Source of the DNA: Dryocola sp032051265
Lineage (GTDB): Bacteria; Pseudomonadota; Gammaproteobacteria; Enterobacterales; Enterobacteriaceae
Direction of reading: 5' to 3'
DNA length: 64,000 bases
Assembly: GCA_032051265.1 (NCBI GenBank)
Contig: DAMBYU010000005.1
Span: 310,001 to 374,000 of the forward strand
The stretch's first letter is position 1. Every line of letters starts with the position of its first letter. The translations under genes were made by a program, and so were the position numbers. The notes beneath the pieces were generated by a model. It made no database searches. It was not told the origin of the DNA and was given only the letters and a program-made list of their open reading frames with translations. Positions 33,075-41,912 of this stretch are shown here, piece by piece.

Positions 33075-34367
33075 TTAGCCTACTCTTTCTACTTTACCGA
33101 CCAGCAGAATGTAGGAAAGTGCTCCCAGCAGCGCCACCGCCGAGATATAAACCAGCGCCGGGGCAAAACCGTAGCTCTGCGCCAGATAGCCAATCACCAG
33201 TGGAACGGTGATGCCGCCCAGCCCGCCGACAAAGTTAAATACCCCACCGGTCAGGCCAATCAAACGCATCGGCGCAAGGGACGAAACCAGCGACCAGGTG
33301 ATAGACGCAAAACCGTTACCAAAGAAGGCGATGGCCATTAACGTCATGATCCATACCGGGTCGTTGGTGTAGTTTGCGCCCATGATGCAGGTGGAGATCA
33401 GCAGCCCGCAGATAATAGGCGTTTTACGCGCAATCCCCAACGAATAGCCTTTGCGTACCAGTCTGTCAGCAACCCAGCCGGAGAGCAGTACGCCGAAGAA
33501 CGCAGCAAGGAAAGGTACGGTAGTCATGAAGCCAGCTTTCAGGGCTGTAATACCTTTTTCCTGAGTGAGGTAGTTCGGGAACCAGGTCAGGAAGAACCAC
33601 AGCGTAGAGGTCACCGCGAACTGACCGAGATAAACACCCACCAGCTTGCGATGGAATACCAGCTTCCAGTCGCCCGCCGTCATCGGGACACGTTTTTTCT
33701 TCTCCGATGGCGCATCGCCATCCACCAGCCCGCCGCCGTCGCGAATATACTCCAGCTCCGCTTTATTAATGCCTTTGCTGGCGCGCGGGGACTGATAAAC
33801 CTTAATCCAGATAAAGGACCAGACAATGCCGATGCCGCCGGTGACGATAAACACCCAGTGCCAGCTGAGCAGCTCCTGAATCCAGATCAGCAGCGGGGTG
33901 AGGAATGCCAGGCCCACAAACTGCCCGGAGGTATAGAAGCCCACGGCGGAAGCACGTTCATGCTCCGGGAACCAGCTTGTCACCATGCGGTTGTTGGTCG
34001 GGAAGGCCGGGGCTTCGAAAATGCCGGTGATCGCACGCAGGCCAACCAGCGACATTAATCCTGTCGCAAATCCCTGGCAGAGGGTGGCAACGGACCAGCC
34101 AAAAATGGCAATGAAATAGGTCACCCGCGAGCCGATGCGGTCGAGGAACCAGCCGCCGGGGATCTGGCACAACGTATAGAGCCAGGCAAAAGCCGAGAAG
34201 ATATAGCCCATCTCACTTTTGGAAATACCAAACTCTTCCTGAATATGCGCCGATGCCACCGCAAGGTTGGCTCGGTCGACATAGCAAATAACCACCGTAA
34301 TGAAGATCATAACCAAAGTTAAATAACGGCGGCGCGTAGGTTTTGCAGCAGTTACAGAAATATCCAT
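33075..34367 (-). CDS. dgoT: D-galactonate:H+ symporter DgoT
   Basis: 430 residues, MFS anion:cation symporter family, 12 membrane segments. The acidic residue in C-Y-V-D-R-A-N-L-A-V-A (helix 1) and the Glu in G-I-F-E-A-P-A-F-P (helix 4) match the DgoT proton and substrate sites. It imports D-galactonate for the enzymes encoded upstream. Last gene of dgoRKADT. Confidence 0.95.
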   Translation of the reverse strand: MDISVTAAKPTRRRYLTLVMIFITVVICYVDRANLAVASAHIQEEFGISKSEMGYIFSAFAWLYTLCQIPGGWFLDRIGSRVTYFIAIFGWSVATLCQGFATGLMSLVGLRAITGIFEAPAFPTNNRMVTSWFPEHERASAVGFYTSGQFVGLAFLTPLLIWIQELLSWHWVFIVTGGIGIVWSFIWIKVYQSPRASKGINKAELEYIRDGGGLVDGDAPSEKKKRVPMTAGDWKLVFHRKLVGVYLGQFAVTSTLWFFLTWFPNYLTQEKGITALKAGFMTTVPFLAAFFGVLLSGWVADRLVRKGYSLGIARKTPIICGLLISTCIMGANYTNDPVWIMTLMAIAFFGNGFASITWSLVSSLAPMRLIGLTGGVFNFVGGLGGITVPLVIGYLAQSYGFAPALVYISAVALLGALSYILLVGKVERVG

Positions 34368-34477
34368 AACATCTGTCTCCGGTAATGGGCATGGCTTTAC
34401 CCGCCACCATGCCCTGTTTAATACAGAGGGTGTTTTATCTTTAATATTTTTCGCAGGGCTTTACTGAATCTTAATAA

Positions 34478-35626
34478 CTACCATTCTGCAACGGCACCGT
34501 CCGGATAACGCCATAATGGGTTTCGCCAGTCAGTGACATTTTTACTGCGTTCAATCACCTGCTCTTCGTCAATTTCCACGCCGAGGCCTGGCTTCATTAA
34601 CGGCAGGAAGTGACCGCCATCCATTTTGAAGTCGTCTTTGTTTTTCACAAAGTCGAGCAGTTCTGCGCCTTTGTTATAATGAATACCCATACTTTGCTCC
34701 TGGAATACCGCGTTGCGGGAAACAAAGTCGATATGCAAACAGGCGGCAAGCGCAATCGGGCCAAGTGGACAGTGCGGTGCAAGAGCAACGTCATAAGCCT
34801 CTGCCATACCGGCAATTTTATAGCATTCGGTAATACCGCCAGCATGGGAGAGGTCCGGCTGAAGGATAGCCAGCCCGCCTGCTTCCAGCACGCGCTTGAA
34901 CTCAAAGCGTGAGAACATGCGCTCACCGGCAGCGATAGGAATATGGGTCTGCGCAGCCAGCCGCGGATAGTATTCCGCCTGTTCCGCCAGCACCGGCTCT
35001 TCAATAAACAGCGGGCGATATTGCTCCAGCTCTTTAATCAGCACCTTCGCCATTGGCGCGCTGACGCGGCCATGGAAATCCAGGCCAAATTCAATTTCAT
35101 TGCCGAACGCTTCGCGAATCTGCGCCACGGTATTAACCGCCGCATCAACCTTGCGGGAATTATCAATTACTCCCATCTCTTCACAGCCGTTTAATTTAAA
35201 GGTATCAAAGCCAATATTACGCAGGGATGTAATACCGTCGATAACTTCTGCCGGACGATCGCCGCCAACCCAGCTATAGGCTTTAATTTTATCGCGAACC
35301 AGTCCGCCCATTAATTGCCATACGGGCGCATTCAGGACCTTACCTTTAATATCCCACAGCGCCTGATCGATACCGGCAATCGCACTCATTAAAATTGGGC
35401 CGCCGCGATAAAAACCGCCGCGGTACATTACCTGCCATAAATCGTTAATACGTGCAGGATCCTGCCCGATTAAATATTCGCTTAATTCGTGAACCGCTGC
35501 TTCTACGCTTTTAGCTCGCCCTTCAATCACCGGCTCGCCCCAGCCGACAATACCTTCATCGGTTTCAATTTTCAGGAACATCCAGCGCGGGGGTAAACGG
35601 TAAGTCGTAAGCTTAGTGATTTTCAT
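34478..35626 (-). CDS. dgoD: D-galactonate dehydratase DgoD
   Basis: 382 residues of the enolase superfamily. Metal ligands appear in L-D-F-H-G (Asp), I-E-E-P (Glu) and A-G-E-R (Glu), with the catalytic His in A-P-H-C-P-L-G-P. It dehydrates D-galactonate to 2-keto-3-deoxygalactonate in the cytoplasm. Its ATG overlaps the dgoA stop by four bases. Confidence 0.96.
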   Translation of the reverse strand: MKITKLTTYRLPPRWMFLKIETDEGIVGWGEPVIEGRAKSVEAAVHELSEYLIGQDPARINDLWQVMYRGGFYRGGPILMSAIAGIDQALWDIKGKVLNAPVWQLMGGLVRDKIKAYSWVGGDRPAEVIDGITSLRNIGFDTFKLNGCEEMGVIDNSRKVDAAVNTVAQIREAFGNEIEFGLDFHGRVSAPMAKVLIKELEQYRPLFIEEPVLAEQAEYYPRLAAQTHIPIAAGERMFSRFEFKRVLEAGGLAILQPDLSHAGGITECYKIAGMAEAYDVALAPHCPLGPIALAACLHIDFVSRNAVFQEQSMGIHYNKGAELLDFVKNKDDFKMDGGHFLPLMKPGLGVEIDEEQVIERSKNVTDWRNPLWRYPDGAVAEW

Positions 35627-36243
35627 GATTGCACTGCCTCCTGATACGCTTTAACAAATGCTTTTGCTTTCTCAATGGTGCGCGCCACAGGTTGCCCGGC
35701 ACGGTATAAATCGCTGCCAAGCCCGGCACCGACACAGCCAGCTTTTAGCCAGAGCGCTAGATTTTCAGGCGTGACGCCGCCAACCGCAAAGACAGGAACA
35801 TCCGCAGGCAGCACCGCTTTCAGGGCTTTGATGTAGTCCGGGCCAAAAGAGGAGGACGGGAAAATTTTCAGCGCCTGAGCGCCCGCGTCCAGCGCGCTAA
35901 AGGCTTCAGAAGCCGTGGCGCAGCCCGCGCATACCGTCATGCCGCTTGCGACTGCCCGGCGGATCACTGCCGGCTGCGTATTAGGCGTGACGACCAGTTT
36001 GCCGCCCATTCCGGCCAGTTCATCCACCTGCTCCGGCTTGAGCACCGTTCCGGCACCGATCAACGCCCGGCTGCCAAATTCTCGCACCATCGCCGGGATG
36101 CTTTGCTGCCAGTCCGGCGAGTTAAGAGGGATTTCAATCGCATCAAATCCCGCATCCAGCAGCGCCGCAACGTGCTCATGCGCTTCGTCGGGGGTGATGC
36201 CGCGTAGGATCGCGATTAAGGGAAGGTTAGTTTGCCACTGCAT
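35623..36243 (-). CDS. dgoA: 2-dehydro-3-deoxy-6-phosphogalactonate aldolase DgoA
   Basis: 206 residues from the ATG at 36243 (start M-Q-W-Q-T). An ATG two codons upstream at 36249 is also in frame. Class I KDPG-type aldolase: I-L-R-G-I-T-P, G-A-G-T-V-L, the Schiff-base Lys in A-L-K-I-F-P-S-S, and G-G-V-T-P. It cleaves KDPGal to pyruvate and glyceraldehyde-3-phosphate. Overlaps the end of dgoK by 17 bases. Confidence 0.95.
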   Translation of the reverse strand: MQWQTNLPLIAILRGITPDEAHEHVAALLDAGFDAIEIPLNSPDWQQSIPAMVREFGSRALIGAGTVLKPEQVDELAGMGGKLVVTPNTQPAVIRRAVASGMTVCAGCATASEAFSALDAGAQALKIFPSSSFGPDYIKALKAVLPADVPVFAVGGVTPENLALWLKAGCVGAGLGSDLYRAGQPVARTIEKAKAFVKAYQEAVQS

Positions 36244-37111
36244 TTGCAATACTCCTTATTCCTGCCTGGAATGCCTCGTCGCCGTCCAGCACGTTCGCCT
36301 GGTAGCCCAGTAACGACAGCGCGGTGACATAGCGCTGGCTTAACGATGGAGTGGCAACAAGGGTGACGGACTGCCGGGGGCTTAGCGCGTAATGGCGAGT
36401 CATGGTTGCCACTTCGTTGCCAATCAACAGTCCGGAAAGAAAATCGCTCACTTCGTTACGGGGCAGCTCGCCCAGAACGTGCGCTGCCCGTATTTCAAAT
36501 AAACGAGGCAGCAAAGCGTTATCGTTAATGCCGCGCTCAAGCCCGGCGGAGAAAGCGCTCTGACTCGCGATCTGTTCCGGCAGGCCTGCGCCTACCAGCG
36601 AGTGATTAAGCAGAATATGGTGTAGTTCACCGGTCATCACCGTGCGGAAATCCTGCACCGTGCGCTCGTCAGCCTGTACCCATTTGCAGTGGGTGCCAGG
36701 CATAATGTAAAGCGGCGCCGGGCTGAGGGATTTCGCACCAAGAAGCTGCGTTTCTTCGCCGCGCATGACGTTGCAGTTGTCATCGCTCTGCACGCTAAGA
36801 CCGGGAATAATCCACACGTTGTCCAGCACCGGCGTAAGCTGCTGGCTGAAGCTTGCGAACGGTGCCGGGCAGGGCAGATAGGGGGCGATTTTCCAGCCGG
36901 CGTTACTGCCCACCATGCCAGCCATCAGGACCGGCGTATTTTCACCGCGCCAGCCCGCAGTAATGTCATCAAACACCGCCTGCGGGGATTTGCCGTTCAG
37001 CCGGGTCACCCCTGCCGTAGCCTGTCGACGGTCAACGCAGACGCCGTGCTGGTAATGCCAGGCGCGAAGGTTGGTCGATCCCCAGTCAATAGCGATGTAG
37101 CCTGATGTCAT
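36227..37111 (-). CDS. dgoK: 2-dehydro-3-deoxygalactonokinase DgoK
   Basis: 294 residues, ASKHA-fold sugar kinase starting with the phosphate-1 loop I-A-I-D-W-G-S-T-N-L-R-A-W and containing M-P-G-T-H-C-K-W. It phosphorylates 2-keto-3-deoxygalactonate with ATP, feeding DgoA. The start overlaps the dgoR stop by four bases, so dgoR, K, A and D form an overlapping translational chain. Confidence 0.95.
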   Translation of the reverse strand: MTSGYIAIDWGSTNLRAWHYQHGVCVDRRQATAGVTRLNGKSPQAVFDDITAGWRGENTPVLMAGMVGSNAGWKIAPYLPCPAPFASFSQQLTPVLDNVWIIPGLSVQSDDNCNVMRGEETQLLGAKSLSPAPLYIMPGTHCKWVQADERTVQDFRTVMTGELHHILLNHSLVGAGLPEQIASQSAFSAGLERGINDNALLPRLFEIRAAHVLGELPRNEVSDFLSGLLIGNEVATMTRHYALSPRQSVTLVATPSLSQRYVTALSLLGYQANVLDGDEAFQAGIRSIANAVAN

Positions 37112-37791
37112 GTGATCTCCTTTAGTCGTTTGGTGGAGCTGGCGATCATCGTCTGCGCCGCCTGCTCCGCAGCCTGGCTGTCCTGATGGCGTATCGCATC
37201 AAACAGCGCTTTATGTTCGGTGAGCGTCTTCGGCATGTTGGCCTCATCGCCCATCCAGGTGCGTTCAAAGACGGCGCGCTGGAGCGAACTTATCGCCACG
37301 CTTAACTGCTGGAGCACCGGGTTATGTACCGATTCCAGCACCGCCTCGTGATAGCGAATATCCGCTTCATTAAAGGCATCCCGATCCTGGTTGTGGACCA
37401 CCATGTCGTTAAGCGCCGCTTCAATTTTTGCCAGATCGCTTGAGGTTGCGCGTTCCGCCGCCCATCGGGCAATCGCCGGTTCAACCAGGTTACGCACTTC
37501 GCTCATCGCGCTAATCAGGCGCGGGTCGTAGTCGTTTTCCAGCACCCACTGCAGCACCTCGGTATCGAGGTAATTCCACTGATTGCGCGGGACGACAAAC
37601 GCACCACGATAGCGTTTCATCTCAATCAGCCGCTTCGCCATCAGCGAGCGAAAAACTTCCCGGATGATATTGCGCGACGTTTCAAATTCATCGCACAGCT
37701 CAGCTTCTGCCGGAAGTGCCGCACCGGGCGTGTATTTGCCGCCAACGATCTGTTTGCCCAGCGTCACGATAATGCGGTCGGTCTTGGTCAT
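37108..37791 (-). CDS. dgoR: GntR/FadR-family repressor DgoR
   Basis: 227 residues from the ATG at 37791 (GGAG about eight bases upstream); a much longer upstream frame has no DgoR homology. The winged helix contains L-P-A-E-A-E-L-C-D-E-F-E-T-S-R-N-I-I-R-E, and the all-helical FCD domain has the metal-binding pattern of the FadR group. It represses dgo genes until galactonate (or KDGal) binds. First gene of the operon it controls. Confidence 0.95.
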   Translation of the reverse strand: MTKTDRIIVTLGKQIVGGKYTPGAALPAEAELCDEFETSRNIIREVFRSLMAKRLIEMKRYRGAFVVPRNQWNYLDTEVLQWVLENDYDPRLISAMSEVRNLVEPAIARWAAERATSSDLAKIEAALNDMVVHNQDRDAFNEADIRYHEAVLESVHNPVLQQLSVAISSLQRAVFERTWMGDEANMPKTLTEHKALFDAIRHQDSQAAEQAAQTMIASSTKRLKEIT

Positions 37792-37903
37792 GATTACTCC
37801 TGTAATAAAAGTGGGAATAACCACTACTTTACCGTGAGTGCTGAAAATCACCGCTATTTTGCAGTACAAATGTGAGGCGCATGCCATTGCTGACCCGAGA
37901 CAC

Positions 37904-37933
37904 TGTAGTACAATCAATATGTGTTGTACTACA
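37904..37933. promoter_or_regulatory. Inverted-repeat operator for DgoR
   Basis: TGTAGTACAA (37904-37913) and TTGTACTACA (37924-37933) are exact reverse complements separated by ten bases, and each half is itself a near-palindrome of the T-TGTA-TACAA type. They lie about 110-140 bases before dgoR, at the operon promoter. Assignment to DgoR is by position and FadR-type symmetry. Confidence 0.7.
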
Positions 37934-37977
37934 ATGTGGATCACAAAATGGACGATGGACGTTAAGAAAGGGATAAA

Positions 37978-38002
37978 AAAACCCCGGCGGTTCGCCAGGG
38001 TT
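37978..38002 (-). terminator. Terminator of yidA
   Basis: AACCCCGGCG/CGCCAGGGTT (one mismatch) with a GTT loop, followed on the minus strand by a run of T, 20 bases beyond the yidA stop. Confidence 0.8.
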
Positions 38003-38022
38003 ATGATGACCGGGGAAGGAGC

Positions 38023-38835
38023 TTAGTTCAGAACAAACTTCTCAATGGCATACGCCACGCCATCTTCAAGGTTGGATTTGGTAACGAAGTTGCTGACTTC
38101 TTTCACTTTATCGATAGCGTTCCCCATCGCAACGCCCATGCCGGCGTATTCCAGCATCGCAATGTCGTTTTCCTGATCGCCCAGCGTCATCACCTCTTCC
38201 TGCCTGATACCCAGCGATTCAGCCAGCGCCTTCACGCCCGTGCCTTTGTTTACACGCTTGTCGAGAATCTCAAGGAAGTACGGCGAGCTTTTCAGCAGCG
38301 TATAACGCTCGTGTACCTCGTCCGGGATTCGGGCGATGGCTTTATCCAGAATCACCGGATCGTCGATCATCATTACTTTCAGGTACTGCCCGTTTTTATC
38401 CATCTTTTCCGGCTCGCAGAATACCAGCGGGATATTGGCGATAAAGGATTCATGGACGGTGTAATAGCTGATATCACGGTTGGCGGTATAGAGCGTATGG
38501 CGGTCGAGCGCGTGGAAGTGAGAACCCACCTCACGGGAAAGCTGTTCCAGATAAAGGTAGTCATCGTAGCTCAAAGCGGTTTGCGCAACGGTGCTGCCGT
38601 CGTGCGCTTTCTGCACCAGCGCGCCGTTATAGGTGATGCAGTAGTCGTTCGGCCTGTCCATGTGCAGCTCTTTAAGGTAGCTCTCAACGCCTGCAAAAGG
38701 ACGCCCGGTGCACAGCACTACGTTGACGCCGCGTTCGCGAGCGGCGGCAATGGCATTTTTAACAGCAGGGGAAATAGTGTGGTCCGGCAGCAGCAGGGTG
38801 CCGTCCATATCAATCGCAATAAGTTTAATAGGCAT
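38023..38835 (-). CDS. yidA: HAD-family sugar phosphatase YidA
   Basis: 270 residues, Cof-type (HAD-IIB). Nucleophile motif A-I-D-M-D-G-T-L-L at residues 7-15, Thr in L-C-T-G-R-P, Lys in the R-V-N-K-G motif, and L-G-D-Q-E-N-D near residue 215. A cytoplasmic, promiscuous phosphatase for small sugar phosphates. Monocistronic. Confidence 0.95.
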   Translation of the reverse strand: MPIKLIAIDMDGTLLLPDHTISPAVKNAIAAARERGVNVVLCTGRPFAGVESYLKELHMDRPNDYCITYNGALVQKAHDGSTVAQTALSYDDYLYLEQLSREVGSHFHALDRHTLYTANRDISYYTVHESFIANIPLVFCEPEKMDKNGQYLKVMMIDDPVILDKAIARIPDEVHERYTLLKSSPYFLEILDKRVNKGTGVKALAESLGIRQEEVMTLGDQENDIAMLEYAGMGVAMGNAIDKVKEVSNFVTKSNLEDGVAYAIEKFVLN

Positions 38836-38927
38836 GGTAGCTTCTGAAGTAATGAGTTTATTTCATGCTAACGCGATTCCGCGCACAAAAATAGAGCTAC
38901 GTTTCGTCTGAAACAGGTCCCTTTTCG

Positions 38928-38954
38928 ATAAAAAACGCCACCCGCAGGTGGCGT
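38928..38954 (-). terminator. Terminator of yidB
   Basis: ACGCCACC/GGTGGCGT with loop CGCA (38935-38954), and T residues on the minus strand just after the stem. Confidence 0.88.
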
Positions 38955-38960
38955 AACAGG

Positions 38961-39353
38961 CTAGCTGAAGAATTTATCACGCAGCATGTGATACCCCCTG
39001 GTCAGCAGATCCTCTTCATCATGTCTGACCTCGCCTTCAGGCGAAAGCGTATCGACTATTTTTGGGAATTGCTCTGAGAGCAGAATGGCGGCACTTCCCA
39101 CATCAATACCGAGTTTTTCAGCAAGGTTGCTGATTGCCGGCGTGCCCAGCACGTCCTGTATCTGTTCAGGATTAACGCTTTGGTTGTGCGCGCCACTCAG
39201 CCACGAGTTAACAACTTCGCCAAAGCCCTTTTGCCGGAACTGCTCAAGTATTGCCTGGATGCCGCCCTGCTCATTTATCCAGCTGAGAATGATTTTGAAT
39301 TTTCCGGCATCGCCTCTCCCCATCATGCCGGTAACCTGATCGAATAGACCCAT
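38961..39353 (-). CDS. yidB: DUF937 protein YidB
   Basis: 130 residues from the ATG at 39353 (AGAGGA upstream), giving the family start M-G-L-F-D-Q-V. An in-frame start at 39371 is less likely. The centre has the DUF937 pattern S-W-L-S-G-x-x-N-Q-S-V and L-A-E-K-L-G-I-D. Small helical cytoplasmic protein of unknown function next to gyrB, as in E. coli. Confidence 0.9.
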   Translation of the reverse strand: MGLFDQVTGMMGRGDAGKFKIILSWINEQGGIQAILEQFRQKGFGEVVNSWLSGAHNQSVNPEQIQDVLGTPAISNLAEKLGIDVGSAAILLSEQFPKIVDTLSPEGEVRHDEEDLLTRGYHMLRDKFFS

Positions 39354-39469
39354 GATCGTGTCCTCTTGCAACTACGACGTATGCTCTAAAAGTGTATGCC
39401 ACCGGGGGGATTTAGCGCGGAAAACAGGGGAAATAGCTGGTGGGCAGGCGCCCACCAGCAGGGACAGCT

Positions 39470-41884
39470 TTAGATATCGATGTTCGCCGCTTTCAGGGCG
39501 TTTTCTTCGATAAAGGCGCGGCGCGGTTCAACGGCGTCGCCCATCAGGGTGGTGAACAGCTGATCGGCTGCAATCGCATCTTTCACGGTCACGCGCAGCA
39601 TGCGACGGCTTTCCGGGTCCATAGTGGTTTCCCAGAGCTGATCCGGGTTCATTTCGCCCAGACCTTTGTAGCGCTGAATAGAAAGCCCGCGACGGGACTC
39701 TTTCACCAGCCACTCCAGCGCCTGTTCGAAGCTGGCAATCGGCTGACGGCGTTCGCCACGTTCGATAAACGCATCTTCTTCGATAAGGCCACGCAGCTTC
39801 TCGCCGAGCGCGCAAAGACGGCGGTATTCGCCACCTACCACAAACTCATGCTCCAGCGGGTAGTCGGTATCGACGCCGTGGGTACGCACGCGAATCACCG
39901 GCTCGAAAATGTTCAGCTCGCGGTTTTCACGCACGACGGAGTTCCAGGTGCTGCCGTGCTGCTCTTTTTCGTTCAATGTATTAACCAGCGTGGAAACCCA
40001 GTCGGTCACTTTGCTTTCGTCTGCCAGATCGGCTTCTACAAGCGTTGGATGATAAACCAGATTGGTCAGCAGGTTACGTGGATAGCGGCGTTCCATGCGG
40101 CCAATCATTTTCTGGGCAGCATTGTACTCAGACACCAGTTTTTCCAGCGCTTCGCCAGCCAGGGCTGGCGCGTGGGCATTGGCGTGCAGCGTTGCGCCGT
40201 CCAGAGCGATAGAGATCTGATACTGATCCATCGCTTCGTCATCTTTGATGTACTGCTCCTGCTTGCCTTTCTTCACTTTGTAAAGCGGCGGCTGGGCGAT
40301 GTACACGTGGCCACGCTCAACGATTTCCGGCATCTGACGGTAGAAGAAGGTCAGCAGCAGGGTACGGATGTGTGAACCATCGACATCCGCATCCGTCATG
40401 ATGATGATGCTGTGGTAGCGCAGCTTGTCCGGGTTGTATTCATCACGGCCAATGCCGCAGCCCAGCGCGGTGATAAGCGTTGCCACTTCCTGAGAGGCGA
40501 GCATTTTGTCAAAGCGCGCTTTCTCAACGTTGAGGATTTTACCCTTCAGCGGCAGGATCGCCTGGTTCTTACGGTTACGCCCCTGTTTTGCAGAGCCGCC
40601 CGCAGAGTCCCCTTCCACAAGGTACAGTTCGGAGTGAGCCGGGTCGCGTTCCTGACAGTCCGCCAGTTTGCCCGGCAGGCCTGCCAGGTCCAGCGCGCCT
40701 TTACGGCGAGTCATTTCACGCGCGCGACGCGCCGCTTCACGGGCACGAGCCGCATCGATAATTTTGCCCACGACGATTTTCGCGTCAGATGGGTTTTCCA
40801 GCAGGTATTCTGCCAGCAGTTCGTTCATCTGCTGCTCAACCGCGGATTTCACTTCAGAGGAAACCAGCTTGTCTTTGGTCTGAGAAGAGAATTTCGGGTC
40901 CGGCACTTTAACGGAAACTACGGCAATCAGGCCTTCACGGGCATCGTCGCCGGTGGCGCTGACTTTCGCTTTTTTGCTGTAGCCTTCTTTATCCATGTAC
41001 GCGTTCAGGGTACGCGTCATTGCCGCGCGGAAACCGGCCAGGTGAGTACCACCGTCGCGCTGCGGAATGTTGTTGGTAAAGCAGTAGATGTTTTCCTGGA
41101 AACCATCGTTCCACTGCAGCGCCACTTCCACGCCGATGCCATCTTTTTCCGTGCTGAAGTAGAACACGGTTGGGTGAATCGGAGTTTTGTTTTTGTTGAG
41201 ATATTCAACAAATGCGCGGATACCGCCTTCGTAATGGAAGTGGTCCTGGCGGCCATCGCGTTTGTCGATCAGGCGAATGGAGACGCCGGAGTTCAGGAAC
41301 GACAGCTCACGCAGGCGCTTTGCCAGGATATCGTATTCAAATTCAACCACGTTGGTGAAGGTTTCATGGCTTGGCCAGAAACGTACCAGCGTGCCGGTAA
41401 CATCAGTATCGCCAGTCACCGCCAGCGGCGACTGCGGCACGCCATGCACGTAAGTCTGCTGATGGATTTTGCCTTCACGGCGAATCAGCAGTTCCAGTTT
41501 CTGGGAGAGGGCGTTAACGACCGAAACACCTACGCCGTGCAGACCGCCGGAGACTTTATAGGAGTTGTCATCGAATTTACCGCCTGCGTGCAGAACGGTC
41601 ATGATAACTTCCGCCGCGGACACGCCCTCTTCCGGGTGGATACCGGTAGGGATACCACGGCCATCATCCGTTACGGAAACGGAGTTATCGGCATGGATGG
41701 TGACAACGATATCTTTACAGTGGCCAGCAAGAGCTTCGTCGATAGCGTTATCCACGACCTCAAATACCATGTGGTGCAGACCGGTGCCGTCGTCCGTATC
41801 GCCGATATACATGCCCGGGCGCTTACGTACCGCATCCAGCCCCTTAAGGACTTTGATACTGGAGGAGTCATAAGAATTCGACAT
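39470..41884 (-). CDS. gyrB: DNA gyrase subunit B
   Basis: 804 residues from the ATG at 41884 (M-S-N-S-Y-D-S-S-S). GHKL ATPase domain (G-L-H-H-M-V-F-E-V-V-D-N-A; G-G-L-H-G-V-G), transducer, TOPRIM domain with E-G-D-S-A-G-G and D-A-D-V-D-G, and the 170-residue insert typical of gammaproteobacteria. It supplies ATP hydrolysis and the metal site for negative supercoiling with GyrA. The Asp and Lys positions linked to quinolone resistance (in E-G-D-S and P-L-K-G-K) look wild type. Last gene of dnaA-dnaN-recF-gyrB. Confidence 0.98.
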   Translation of the reverse strand: MSNSYDSSSIKVLKGLDAVRKRPGMYIGDTDDGTGLHHMVFEVVDNAIDEALAGHCKDIVVTIHADNSVSVTDDGRGIPTGIHPEEGVSAAEVIMTVLHAGGKFDDNSYKVSGGLHGVGVSVVNALSQKLELLIRREGKIHQQTYVHGVPQSPLAVTGDTDVTGTLVRFWPSHETFTNVVEFEYDILAKRLRELSFLNSGVSIRLIDKRDGRQDHFHYEGGIRAFVEYLNKNKTPIHPTVFYFSTEKDGIGVEVALQWNDGFQENIYCFTNNIPQRDGGTHLAGFRAAMTRTLNAYMDKEGYSKKAKVSATGDDAREGLIAVVSVKVPDPKFSSQTKDKLVSSEVKSAVEQQMNELLAEYLLENPSDAKIVVGKIIDAARAREAARRAREMTRRKGALDLAGLPGKLADCQERDPAHSELYLVEGDSAGGSAKQGRNRKNQAILPLKGKILNVEKARFDKMLASQEVATLITALGCGIGRDEYNPDKLRYHSIIIMTDADVDGSHIRTLLLTFFYRQMPEIVERGHVYIAQPPLYKVKKGKQEQYIKDDEAMDQYQISIALDGATLHANAHAPALAGEALEKLVSEYNAAQKMIGRMERRYPRNLLTNLVYHPTLVEADLADESKVTDWVSTLVNTLNEKEQHGSTWNSVVRENRELNIFEPVIRVRTHGVDTDYPLEHEFVVGGEYRRLCALGEKLRGLIEEDAFIERGERRQPIASFEQALEWLVKESRRGLSIQRYKGLGEMNPDQLWETTMDPESRRMLRVTVKDAIAADQLFTTLMGDAVEPRRAFIEENALKAANIDI

Positions 41885-41912
41885 CAACGTTTCTCGCTCA
41901 TTTATTCTTGGG

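Noticed and set aside
37792..37944. 51-codon upstream extension of dgoR
   Set aside because: The family start is at 37791 with a ribosome site; the extension runs across the promoter and part of the operator.
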